Positions 48,516 through 57,500 of a stretch of 64,000 nt of DNA are shown one piece after another. The position numbers and the translations under genes were made by a program. The notes below the pieces were generated by a model that was not told where the DNA came from, searched no databases, and worked only from the letters and a program-made list of their open reading frames with translations. The stretch's first letter is position 1; each line of letters opens with the position of its first letter. Location: the NCBI RefSeq assembly GCF_029844725.1, contig NZ_JAOCKJ010000006.1:248001-312000 (forward strand), written 5' to 3'. The DNA comes from Pantoea sp. GD03673 (lineage in GTDB: Bacteria; Pseudomonadota; Gammaproteobacteria; Enterobacterales; Enterobacteriaceae).

Positions 48516-49601
48516 ATGATAAACATCAAAACTGGTAATCTGGATTCAGCCCATCAGGAACCGGTAATTAATAATATTGCGCGCAGTACGGTTTATCCGG
48601 ATATCCGGGCCAAAGGCGAGTTTCTGTATGACGATGTTCTCTGGCCAGTCATGCCTGAAGAGTGTCAGCAGGATGTGAAGATCATGAATTCTTTGTTCAA
48701 GGCAGTTGATAGAACTTATGCCAGTTGCTCTCGCTTTCTGGCAATCCGATATGATTTTCATCTGCCTCAGTACACGGCTGATAACCGCGTTATTACCCGC
48801 TTTCATCAGCTATTGATTCCTGCTCTAAGGAAGGAGTATCCCAAAAGCTTTGCTCGGGTGTTTTGGGTCAGAGAACAGAATCAGGCACCAGCACAGCATT
48901 ATCATTACCTGCTGATGGTTGATGGCAACTGCGTGCGTCATCCTCTTAAAATTAACAAGCTGGTGGAGAGATGCTGGAAAATAGCAACGCGCGGAACGGT
49001 CTGGTTTCCAAAGCATGGTTACTATTTAATTCGAAAGAATGACACTGAGGCCATGACCGCATTATTACTGCGGGTAAGTTACTTTGCTAAGCGGCACTCT
49101 AAGGAAGGAATTGCTAAAGACATTGCGCGTTCCGGAACCCGGCATTACCCGTTTTTAAAAAAAGCCAAACACACTAAAACTGCGCAATTACGTACTCAGA
49201 TTGCCCATTTTGATCGGGCACAAGCGCATTGCCCTATTCCCGGAAAGCTGGATTCGCTTTTCACTCCCGTAAAGCACTCTGCTGGTAAGCCTACGGCACT
49301 AACTTTGTCAGATAGCCAACAATTGGATAAGGCTGCCTCTCTGCCAATGAAGGCGCTCAGACGAGCGCTGCAGCGTTTTAGCATGCTTAAAGGTCGCCTG
49401 CCTGACGGTAATAGCGTCGTGGCTGGCACTAAACTGAAACCTCACTGGCACCGTCATTTTGAGCGCTACTACCGCTATTACTGGCCATGCAATATCAGCG
49501 TTTCACAGTATTGCCGCTGGTATTACCTAAATCCGTCTACTGCAAGCCGCTATTTGTGTAACTATCTGGTTAATCCATGGTTGTTAGCGTGCTGGCTGTA
49601 A
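48516..49601 (+). CDS. Inovirus Gp2-like / YagK-YfjJ family (DUF3296) protein, probable HUH replication initiator
   Basis: A 361-residue protein. Residues 60-215 form the YagK/YfjJ domain known from CP4-type prophages and inovirus Gp2 proteins. It contains RYDFHLP (78-84), then HYHYLLMVDG with His-Tyr-His at 128-130, and SYFAKRHSK with Tyr189 and Lys192. This order fits the HUH and YxxK motifs of rolling-circle replication initiators; the assignment is my inference. The last 50 residues (W311-L347 and beyond) carry a helical repeat shared with the next protein. RBS is weak. The lower G+C content than the core suggests foreign origin. Confidence 0.8.
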   Translation: MINIKTGNLDSAHQEPVINNIARSTVYPDIRAKGEFLYDDVLWPVMPEECQQDVKIMNSLFKAVDRTYASCSRFLAIRYDFHLPQYTADNRVITRFHQLLIPALRKEYPKSFARVFWVREQNQAPAQHYHYLLMVDGNCVRHPLKINKLVERCWKIATRGTVWFPKHGYYLIRKNDTEAMTALLLRVSYFAKRHSKEGIAKDIARSGTRHYPFLKKAKHTKTAQLRTQIAHFDRAQAHCPIPGKLDSLFTPVKHSAGKPTALTLSDSQQLDKAASLPMKALRRALQRFSMLKGRLPDGNSVVAGTKLKPHWHRHFERYYRYYWPCNISVSQYCRWYYLNPSTASRYLCNYLVNPWLLACWL

Positions 49602-49616
49602 ATACTACTTTGAAAG

Positions 49617-50330
49617 TTGATAACGATGGAAAATAAAACAAGCAGAAACGCTAAAATTTCGGTGCCTCACTCACTTAATCGTAAGATGAAGACTTATGTA
49701 GGCGGCATTGATTGGCTAACCGGTTATGAAATTGTGCCGCTGACTGATAAACAGCTTTTGCAAAGAAAGCAGCATCTGCATGCTCTTCCTGCAACGCTGG
49801 ATGAGTTGTTTGAGCGTTTCCTGCTGCCTGCCATAGAGTGCGACGTGCATTACAAGGACTACGACTTCTGGAGCGATACGTGGCGCATCCAGTGGGCATA
49901 TCACAAACAAAATTATCGTCGTGAAGCGATTTTGAATGGTGTAACGCAGCAACAATATGCACAAGCGCATAAGCTTCCTAAGCGCTTGATGTACAACAAC
50001 CTGCATAAATGTGGAGGTGCAGCAATCCGTGTACTGTTTTGGGTTTATCATCGTCGACAGTTCCACCAGCAGCAGCGGCTTACGGTCCAGGAATATATTT
50101 CTGAGCATCAGCTTCCCCAACGTACAGCACATCGTCAGTTGTCGCGACAGCCAATGAGTGATATCTGGGCAAAGCATTATGAAAACTACTACAGTGATGC
50201 GTGGATAAGGCATTGTAACGTCAGAGAGTATGCCGATTTCTACGGTTTGAACGTTACTACGGCCCGCCAGTATCTGTTTAACTTTCCTATAGGGCTTTTT
50301 GATCCCATATTGATTAAACCCTGGATGTGA
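49617..50330 (+). CDS. Unknown island protein with three helical HTH-like repeats
   Basis: A 237-residue basic protein with no family I can name. Residues 93-129, 142-175 and 184-220 are three copies of one pattern: W-x2-H-x3-[Y/F], then 10-13 residues, Tyr, x5, Leu, x8, Leu. Key residues are W93/H96/Y100/Y114/L120/L129, W142/H145/F149/Y160/L166/L175 and W184/H187/Y191/Y205/L211/L220. The same pattern ends the upstream protein, 15 bp away. The second half of each copy (EYxxxxxLxxxTAxxxL) resembles a small helix-turn-helix, so DNA binding together with the HUH-type protein is plausible. Confidence 0.6.
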   Translation: MITMENKTSRNAKISVPHSLNRKMKTYVGGIDWLTGYEIVPLTDKQLLQRKQHLHALPATLDELFERFLLPAIECDVHYKDYDFWSDTWRIQWAYHKQNYRREAILNGVTQQQYAQAHKLPKRLMYNNLHKCGGAAIRVLFWVYHRRQFHQQQRLTVQEYISEHQLPQRTAHRQLSRQPMSDIWAKHYENYYSDAWIRHCNVREYADFYGLNVTTARQYLFNFPIGLFDPILIKPWM

Positions 50331-50364
50331 TTTTTTCAAAACATCGCTGAAAAATATGATTATG

Positions 50365-50426
50365 AATTCTGATCACTTAATAATGATCAAAACTATCAAA
50401 CGGTAAACAACGCAATGATCAGAATT
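50365..50426. repeat. 11-bp inverted repeat and TGATCA motifs
   Basis: AATTCTGATCA (50365-50375) and its exact complement TGATCAGAATT (50416-50426) flank a 40-bp AT-rich segment with a third TGATCA (50384-50389). It lies 34 bp after the repeat-protein gene, in the 396-bp gap before the retron genes, and could be an operator or origin of the satellite. No promoter was assigned here. Confidence 0.5.
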
Positions 50427-50477
50427 TGAAACTCTACAATCAGTTTTTGTATATAAAACAAGCACATCTTGACTAGA

Positions 50478-50627
50478 GTGAGAAAGAGATACACCTTGTG
50501 TTTTAACTTAGTGAACCGCTCTGGAAATCAGTGGCAGTTAGCACTACAGGCGCTTGATGATGAAATGCCCGGCTTTGCACGTGACTGTGCTGACCTGTCC
50601 CCAGTATTAGATACAACGCTCAGTTAG
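50478..50627 (+). pseudogene. Possible truncated coding fragment
   Basis: A 49-codon frame opening with GTG reads like protein sequence in its middle (NRSGNQWQLALQALDDEMPG, then FARDCADL). It loses that character where the direct-repeat element at 50588 begins, so it may be the left part of a gene cut by an insertion. No family was recognised, and chance cannot be excluded. Confidence 0.25.
50588..50610 (+). repeat. Direct repeat flanking the retron-Avs cargo, left copy
   Basis: TGCTGACCTGTCCCCAGTATTAG matches 59149-59170 with one substitution and one missing base. The core TGACCTGTCCCC resembles the terminal inverted repeat of IS3-family elements, so this may be an insertion-sequence end left behind. 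Confidence 0.6.
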
Positions 50628-50726
50628 TATTGTCGGTATGTTGACCTTGTAATTTTCCACTTCACCATATTGAGTCGGACGGTGTATCCCGGATGAAGAG
50701 AACGAATGAGGAGGCAATATCCTGTA

Positions 50727-51374
50727 TCAGTATTCGCTGTTATGCTGCCAGGCATGTTTGATCGCCGTGCTGAATTCTACCTGCTGGATATTCTGTAAAG
50801 CATCGTCAAGCATCTGGTGCCAGAACTCCTCGTCCAGATCGTCATAGGCGTCGTATAACGCTGTAACCTCTCTTAAGACATGGCTCAGCATTGTTTTTCT
50901 GCGGCCAGCCAGTGATGGATCACCGTTCAGATTGAACACCCGTATAGTTTCCTGCGCTTTCATAAGCTTCTGACCGGCAGCGCCTTTTGCGGGCATGACT
51001 AAACCGGTCGTCAGGAATAGCAGATATTCATCAGGATCGTCCTCATCGGGTTTGATCAGATGCTCTACATCATATTTTCCTGCACCATTATCCTTGTAGA
51101 TCCCGCAACGAGCCCATCCCCCTTTCTTGCGGGTATCCCCGCAGGAACCGAACAGGTTATTCCAGTCAAAGGTCAGGTTTTTAAAACATTCTCTGGTGCG
51201 GAAATGTTCAACGTGCTTTCGGTCAAGATCACACTCGCAGTAGGCACAGAAATTCCCCTGCATTTGCGTCAGATAAGGCCAGATATCATCAAGGTCTACA
51301 TCTTTCCATTCATCTCGCCCTCCCCTGTATTGTCCAAGCTGTACCGGGCCTGCGGGTCGTATCAGTGCTTTCAT
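50727..51374 (-). CDS. ptuB: Retron effector PtuB, HNH nuclease
   Basis: A 215-residue HNH endonuclease-like protein. The zinc and catalytic region is CAYCECDL (Cys43, Cys46), KHVEHFRTR (His57), and [13 protein letters not shown] (Asn72-73, Cys78), with Cys90 following. In Septu and Ec78 retrons PtuB joins the PtuA ATPase as the nuclease effector. In Ec78 (Retron-Eco7) the freed PtuAB complex has been reported to cut host tRNA-Tyr. Its ATG overlaps the ptuA stop by 4 bp. It is the last gene of the retron operon. Confidence 0.9.
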   Translation of the reverse strand: MKALIRPAGPVQLGQYRGGRDEWKDVDLDDIWPYLTQMQGNFCAYCECDLDRKHVEHFRTRECFKNLTFDWNNLFGSCGDTRKKGGWARCGIYKDNGAGKYDVEHLIKPDEDDPDEYLLFLTTGLVMPAKGAAGQKLMKAQETIRVFNLNGDPSLAGRRKTMLSHVLREVTALYDAYDDLDEEFWHQMLDDALQNIQQVEFSTAIKHAWQHNSEY

Positions 51375-53029
51375 CCCTGTGTATCCTTTTTGCGTTTTGC
51401 TCTGGTGATTTTGTTCTTCATGAGATGCAATCGCAGCACACTTTCCGCTTTTTTCACCGCGGTACTGCCCTCGCCAAAATGCTTCGTGATGTCTTCCATG
51501 AGTGCACGAGACTCCCTGCTAAGATCGTCACTATTCTCCAATAGCGATCGCTCAAAGTCGCTCAACAAGAAGGACTCGCTGATGTTCATTGGGGTAGATG
51601 AAACGTGCATCACCTGCTCGAGAATTTCGCTGTTCTCATTGCCTTTGGTCTGGATGGGCGGCAGGTCCAGATTGTACTCACCGTTTTCATTGTTTCCCCG
51701 GAATTCACGAATGCATTCCCGGTGTGTTGTGGACAAAACAATCGGGCTGTGAGTCGTAATAATGAACTGAATATTGGGGAACACGGTGCGCAGGCTTGGA
51801 ACAACGCCCTGCTGCCACCTTGGGTGCAGGTGCAGCTCAATCTCATCAATTAACACGATGCCCTGGCCTTCAAGCGGATTTTTCAGCACCGGATTCAGCA
51901 TCACCATGCGGCGGGCGAGATCTGCAACCAGCCCAAGGAATACCCGTTGCCCATCGGAAATCTGTTCAATGCTGACGTCGTTGCCATCATTGATAACCCG
52001 AATGATATCGGTACCTGAGGCGGTATCGACCCAGATCCGGCTGATACTGGGGATAACCGATGTGATCGCAGTGGATACAATCTCCATCTGGGTTGCTTCA
52101 GACATCGTTTTACTTGTCCGATGTGTCAGCAGCTTACGTTTAAGGGTCGACAGTTTCTTGTTCGTTTCCTCCACCAGCGGCCTCACGGATTCAACCCCGG
52201 AGTCCAGGACATTTTTGAGCGCAGTAGACTGTGCCTCCAGCACCGCTATCAAGGCCATGTCCTCGGCATCGCTGCGCTTGTGGAGATAGATAAACCATTC
52301 AGCAAAATGGTCAAAACGACCCGCACCCGACAGGGCCTGGTTGTAGGCGTCAAAGCGCTCTTCTCGCTTTTCATGACTTTCTCTGGTCTGCTTGCTGAGC
52401 GGGTGAGATCGCTCCACAGAATAGAATGCGAAGAGGGGAAGGTTAACCGTCAATCCTTCATTAATAACCCGCCAGACGTCAGCCAGCTCTTTTGCCTGTT
52501 TCACGCTGCTTTCCCTTCTTTCCGCGGCTCCAGGAACAGAACGTGAAAGGCGAACCGAAATGTTCTTCAGACCTTTGCCGTAGGTAAAGCTCGAATTAAC
52601 GTCCGTAAAAGTTTTTTCCGTATCATTTCTAATATCTGAGTGCTCATTCAGACGTTGTCCGCTGCTATCCTCTTTCAAAATGTTGGCGCTGAACCAGCTG
52701 AGCGTGCGTGCAATGGCCGTCAGTATGCTGGTTTTACCCTTACCGTTGTCACCAATGATGATCGTAAGGTCTTCTTCAAAGTTAACGCTGAGCTGAGCGA
52801 AGCGCCGATAATCCGTCATCGAAAGAGAACGCAGGTTAAAGCTGTTCTCTGGCTGGTATACGTTCAGGTTATCCTGCGCGGGCGCCTGAATGTAATTCCA
52901 GCAAAGATCAAACCACTCCTGTCTGGCCTCTTCCTGCTCGCGCGAGCCACCGTCTCTGGCATGCTGGTAAAGTTCAAAGGCAGCCAGCAGATTTCCTTTT
53001 CTGGCACTACGCGCCTTCTGTTTTGTCAC
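51371..53029 (-). CDS. ptuA: Retron effector PtuA, ABC/OLD-like ATPase
   Basis: A 552-residue SMC/ABC-fold ATPase. Walker A is GDNGKGKT (residues 93-100), the signature motif is [18 protein letters not shown], Walker B is [18 protein letters not shown], and the H-switch is [13 protein letters not shown]. The N-terminal [10 protein letters not shown] and the region [23 protein letters not shown] strongly resemble Ec78 PtuA. A coiled coil lies around residues 255-300. With PtuB it forms the toxic effector held in check by RT-msDNA until phage attack. It overlaps ret and ptuB by 4 bp each, implying coupled translation. Confidence 0.92.
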   Translation of the reverse strand: MTKQKARSARKGNLLAAFELYQHARDGGSREQEEARQEWFDLCWNYIQAPAQDNLNVYQPENSFNLRSLSMTDYRRFAQLSVNFEEDLTIIIGDNGKGKTSILTAIARTLSWFSANILKEDSSGQRLNEHSDIRNDTEKTFTDVNSSFTYGKGLKNISVRLSRSVPGAAERRESSVKQAKELADVWRVINEGLTVNLPLFAFYSVERSHPLSKQTRESHEKREERFDAYNQALSGAGRFDHFAEWFIYLHKRSDAEDMALIAVLEAQSTALKNVLDSGVESVRPLVEETNKKLSTLKRKLLTHRTSKTMSEATQMEIVSTAITSVIPSISRIWVDTASGTDIIRVINDGNDVSIEQISDGQRVFLGLVADLARRMVMLNPVLKNPLEGQGIVLIDEIELHLHPRWQQGVVPSLRTVFPNIQFIITTHSPIVLSTTHRECIREFRGNNENGEYNLDLPPIQTKGNENSEILEQVMHVSSTPMNISESFLLSDFERSLLENSDDLSRESRALMEDITKHFGEGSTAVKKAESVLRLHLMKNKITRAKRKKDTQG

Positions 53030-53952
53030 TGCTGCCTCCTTATGCGATCCATCAGTTCAGTCGTGTACTTCGCGTTCATTCTGACAATGAATTCTGGTTC
53101 TATGTGACTTGCAAAGGCCAGAAGGCCAACCAGATAGGCTTTATCCTCGTTATCAAGCGTATCGTACTGATGTATCAGATGCTTGATGAATCGCTTTCGC
53201 TCCCGCCCTAAAGACAGCTCGCCTTCGTTATTCAGCGTGACCCCTGTGACGTGACGATTATGCGCTCTGGACGAAAAAAGGGTTTTTCCACGATTGAGCC
53301 GAAGTTTACTGTTAAACAGCTGCTTAAGCAGGGAATCAATCAAGGCTGGAATGGTGCTGAGTACTCCCGGCATTCGGGTGGAAAAGGTCAGGTCATCAGC
53401 ATATCGGGTGTAAGCAACCTCCAGATGCCGGCATGCTTCACTAATGCGCCTGTCCAGTTCAAGCAGGCAAAAGTTTGAAATCACCGGTGACGAGGGGGCT
53501 CCTACGCTCAGTATCAGTCGTTTGCTGCGTTTCGCCGGTTGCCAGAACAGGATCCGCTCAACATACCGGCGTTCCTCTTTCAGAAACTCTGGCGCATCTG
53601 CAGAACAGTGCTCCAGGCACTGCCAGAAAATGTCAGGCGTGAGAGAATTAAAAAAGTCTTCCAGGTCTGTTTTGAGCAGGTAGGGATTACGCGCGTGCAC
53701 CAGCGCGTTATCCCGGATGCTTTTACCTTCCTGATAAGCCGTGGCGCACTCATGAACCGGAAAATGGAACAGCTCTGTGAAGGCACGCTGGTAAGCCTTA
53801 AGCTCTTTCGCAGGCTGCGCGATTATCCTGAACCCTGTGGTGCGTTTTGGAATACGGTACACTTTATATTTACTGGGCGCGTTTTCCAGGAACGCTTTCA
53901 CCGCCAGATCGCTCTGGTTCAAGCGCTTGCCTAAATCGTTGATAACCGACAT
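53026..53952 (-). CDS. ret: Retron reverse transcriptase (Ec78-like)
   Basis: A 308-residue retron RT. The catalytic aspartates are in KTDLEDFF (Asp96) and YADD (184-187); GAPSSP (151-156) is the motif before it. The two retron-specific marks are present: NAxxH at residues 82-86 (NALVH) and VTG at 235-237 (HVTGVTLN). The enzyme primes from a branch guanosine in the adjacent RNA and makes msDNA. AGGTG precedes the ATG. The msr-msd RNA lies 43 bp upstream, with an intrinsic terminator in between; ptuA overlaps its end. Confidence 0.95.
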   Translation of the reverse strand: MSVINDLGKRLNQSDLAVKAFLENAPSKYKVYRIPKRTTGFRIIAQPAKELKAYQRAFTELFHFPVHECATAYQEGKSIRDNALVHARNPYLLKTDLEDFFNSLTPDIFWQCLEHCSADAPEFLKEERRYVERILFWQPAKRSKRLILSVGAPSSPVISNFCLLELDRRISEACRHLEVAYTRYADDLTFSTRMPGVLSTIPALIDSLLKQLFNSKLRLNRGKTLFSSRAHNRHVTGVTLNNEGELSLGRERKRFIKHLIHQYDTLDNEDKAYLVGLLAFASHIEPEFIVRMNAKYTTELMDRIRRQQ

Positions 53953-53965
53953 AAGTACACCTGTG

Positions 53966-53993
53966 AAAAAAACCGGCAGGGTTAACCTGCCGG
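53966..53993 (-). terminator. Intrinsic terminator between retron ncRNA and RT gene
   Basis: On the minus strand CCGGCAGG / CCTGCCGG forms an 8-bp stem with a 5-nt loop followed by T8, ending 13 bp before the RT start codon. It should end most ncRNA transcripts here, with RT and effectors made by read-through. Confidence 0.85.
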
Positions 53994-53995
53994 GT

Positions 53996-54146
53996 TTAAC
54001 TCTTTACTGGAGGAAGCGAAAGTGTCGCAACCCGAGGGAGGAACGAGTAAGGGGTGCGACACTTTCGCAACCCCAAATGCGCTCAATAAATTAGAGTCTG
54101 GCTAAACACCCGACTAGACGTAATACGTCCGACGCTAAAGAGTTAA
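53996..54146 (-). ncRNA. Retron msr-msd RNA
   Basis: A 151-nt region on the minus strand, bounded by perfect 11-bp inverted repeats: a1 at 54146-54136 and a2 at 54006-53996 (TTAACTCTTTA on the plus strand at 53996). After a1 comes TAGC, with the likely branch G at 54135. Then msr hairpins follow (GACGT/ACGTC; AGTC/GACT). The msd is a long hairpin whose arms are 54051-54068 and 54016-54033, 17 of 18 positions paired, with a 17-nt loop. This is the standard retron layout. The exact msDNA ends cannot be read from sequence. Confidence 0.9.
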
Positions 54147-54180
54147 TAAAGCTTATCGCACACAGGTGACCTTCACAACA

Positions 54181-54515
54181 TTGTTTAACAGAGTACATTC
54201 AGTAGGTTACTGACCAGGATGCCCACGACCGAAACTGCTTGCCGACAGCCTGTGGGGTAACATCACATGCTTTGTCTGCCGCCAGTCGATGCTCTCCAGC
54301 AGCAGGGCCAGTTGAGCGGTTGCCAGCAATACTTAACGTGGTGGGACAAGGGTCAATTGAAACGGCAGCGCTGACGGCCAAGCTGCCAACTTTTTTCGGT
54401 CACAATCAAGCTTATCTATTGATGAGGTTCACTTGAGAGGAAAGCGGACTGAGTTCCCGGCCAGCGTCTGAGGAAACGGAGTGTTCCCCGGATGCTGCCT
54501 CCCAGCCATCCCGTT
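54181..54515. other. Intergenic region between retron RNA and Avs-like gene, no gene seen
   Basis: These 335 bp lie upstream of the retron RNA and downstream of the Avs-like gene. The retron promoter should be at the left end; a weak TTGTGA with TAAGCT 17 bp later (minus strand, about 54175-54147) is the best candidate I see. No convincing coding frame or strong terminator was found. Confidence 0.4.
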
Positions 54516-57500
54516 TTAAACTTCAATACCCCGATCGTCACCCATGAATTCTTTTAGTTGCTCCTCGCTGGGTTCATCAAAGCTCTGAAAACGCGGCATC
54601 TCTCGTATCTCTTCTCCGCAGGAGTGATAAAGGCAGGTATAGGTCAATCTGCCACCGAAGCCCTTGCCATAGCCCTCACTGTAAGCATTTTTTTCCCCAG
54701 CCACCGCCCACACAGCAACCAGTTCTTTCTCATGCAGCAATTTGAGGAATGCTTTTCTGTCAATGAGCCCTGCGCTGCGTCCTGCGTGAGTGACTGCAGG
54801 ATCCCAGAAAATGACATTATTGCTGCTGTCCTGAAAAAGGATAGATCTGCCATCCTTGAGCCGGATTTTCATCTCATCCATTATCCAGGATGCTGGCATA
54901 GAGATGTTAATGTTATCGGTGACAGAACCGTCATAGCCTCCTGTCATTGCGGAATATTCCGCTGTGGTGGGCAATACTGATATCCCTTTTCCGTGTTCGC
55001 GACATCCGTTTGGTAGCCACTCATCAAACCAGTCAGTATAATCGGCAGTAAAGCTGTGCCTGGGGTATTCACCCAGATGTACGTGATTGCCTCCCCCTTC
55101 TGCAATAGGGAGATCTAAATCAGTGGTAAAGTGCTTTGCGGACATGATACTGAGCGCCGTGCCCAGATCCTGAGCAGAAATAACGATGCAACCTACCCGT
55201 CTCCAGCTTTCGGTTCTTATTTCTTGAGCGGACTCGCTCCAGCCTTCAAAGCCTCTGAGAACAAGCCAGCTGTGCTCGTCCTCAGGGGATGTGACAGTGA
55301 TGACATCAGCCCCATCCAGAATATCCTCATCCGAATGTAACCAGGCAATGGCCTCAGTAGCCGTCATGGCTGGCAGGTAGGGGGCAGTACCAGCCCAGAA
55401 TGCCTCTCCCTTAAAGTCTCGCCATCCTACTTCAGACGTGTTTGCAATCAGCAATGAAGGATCAAGGTTGCGCATGGCCACATTATCGTCATCCCATGAG
55501 GGCAACCGGGCCAGATTGTCTCTCATACGAGCTAGGAGTTCGTAGAGCGCAAGCCACTGGTACTTCTTGCCGATGCGTTCAAGCATATGCTTATTGCGGC
55601 TTCCCCTTATTCTGGAGTCGAGGTGGTCGTGAAGTTCGCTACTCCAGCCCAGTTCGTGTGCGCGCATAACGACCCAGCGCCGCGCCCATCCAAGATTGAA
55701 TTCAGCGGCGCTGCTTCCTGGAACGCGTTGATACATACCGTCATTACGCCAGTTCTCTGCTTTGGCACGCCATTCTTCATAGGCCGAATCACCCACGACA
55801 GTACGGAAATGCAATTTTGCCTCATTGATGCGCGCACGCTCTTCAGTAGAAAAAGCACTGCTTTTGGGTCCCTTGTGACTGAGCGCCTTAACTAACGCCT
55901 CGTATGCCTCAAGCATTTCCGGTGAAGCTGACAATTTGAACTGCTCAAACCACTCCTCTTGCAAGTCGAGAGCTGTAGGCAAAACGGCAGTCCCCAGAGG
56001 TGCCGGGCTCCAGTCTCTCACCGCAGGATCAAGAACGTATCGGCCAAAGTCACCGTCGATACAGGAATTGACAATCTCATCATGCCCTCGTCTTCCAGCC
56101 CCATATTCACGCGTGTAAGCGTCAATTGTGTCTTCAGAAACGTACTCAATGGGCCAGACGCTTTTAAACGATACCTGTGAAGTAATCATGAGAACGGGGT
56201 CATCAGCCGCTGCATTTAGTTTCGCGTATTCAATCAGTCCAAGAGCATGATCCCGCAATAGCGCATTCTGTGTGAGTCGCTGATCAGAGAAAAGGTCGCG
56301 ATGGATGGTGAGAGCTGTGTTTGATAGCTGATCTTGTCGCCAGCGTCCCTGCATTGCAGCACCATAGAGAGATGCAAGTACACGCTCGGTCACGTAGCCG
56401 TCATCAAGCCCCCTGAAACGCTCCCAAACGGCGCTTGCCAGTGCAGGCCGGTCTGCCAGAAGCGCAACCAGTGCTTTGGTTGCGCGATCCCGTAGTGGAC
56501 GCCGCGTAGCTGTCAGAAACCATGCAAGCTGAACAGCGGCCAGTTCCGCACGTTCCGGTGTAATGCGCGATTGATTAGCGTGCCAGGCCCAGTTAACAAG
56601 GTGATCGGCCCGCTCAAAATAGGCAAGATGCGCAGTCCAGCAGGCGTCGCGCTCGGGCATGCTGAGCGGTCGAAGTTCGGCATCAAGAAAAGTCACATTA
56701 AAGGCATGGCCTGGCTCAGACGCAAGCGCGATTAACGTGTCATATCGCAGGTCATCGTCACCTGTTTCCTCAACCAGCTGCCAGGTGCGCGCGCTGAAAA
56801 CTGAGAGCTGCCGTGTTAGCAGGCTTTTTTCAAAAGGAACTGCCAGCATGTCTGCGCAGGGAATGCCGTGCAGATCCAGCAGTTCAAGGTTGTATTTCTC
56901 CGGCAGTTGGACTGCCAGCGCTTCAAGTAAACCTGCTCGTATGAAGGAACCTTTATCTGACAAGGCAGCATGAAGTGGAGTACCGTGCTGACAAAGCCCG
57001 CCAATACCGTGAAGAGCACTTCTTTCCAGCAGGTTCGCTGTGATCATGTGATCACCAACACGCTCGAACTCGAAGCGAACAATCTCATCCTCATCGCTGA
57101 CCGAGTGCGTGTCTGGCTCAATAGCCAGCATGCCCTCATTTGCCAGCTGGAACAGGAGATCATTGGCCATTTCACTGCCATTGTGAATGGTTCTAATCAA
57201 AGCATCCGCACGACCATAACCCAGTTGCCCCCGCCCCGTATCAGCCATTTCCTTTACAAGAAGCGCAATGGCTTTTTGCACGATCTTACGAGCCGGTACC
57301 ACTCTCAGAGTCGTCTCCACATGCTTTGTGACTGCAGCGGTGTACAGCGCGAAAGTACCGGATATGCCAGACAGGGTTTCAGGTAAGATCGTTTCACTTT
57401 CGCCATTATTAACTGCATCACTGGCAAGCCGAAGGAAAAGTGGATTTTGCAGCTCTTCAAGCTGGCGCGGCGTTTCCGGAACACTGATCCCCCGTTTCGA

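Noticed and set aside
54199..54381. 60-codon minus-strand frame between the retron RNA and the Avs-like gene
   Set aside because: No ribosome binding site, no family resemblance and unremarkable composition; it covers the likely retron promoter region.
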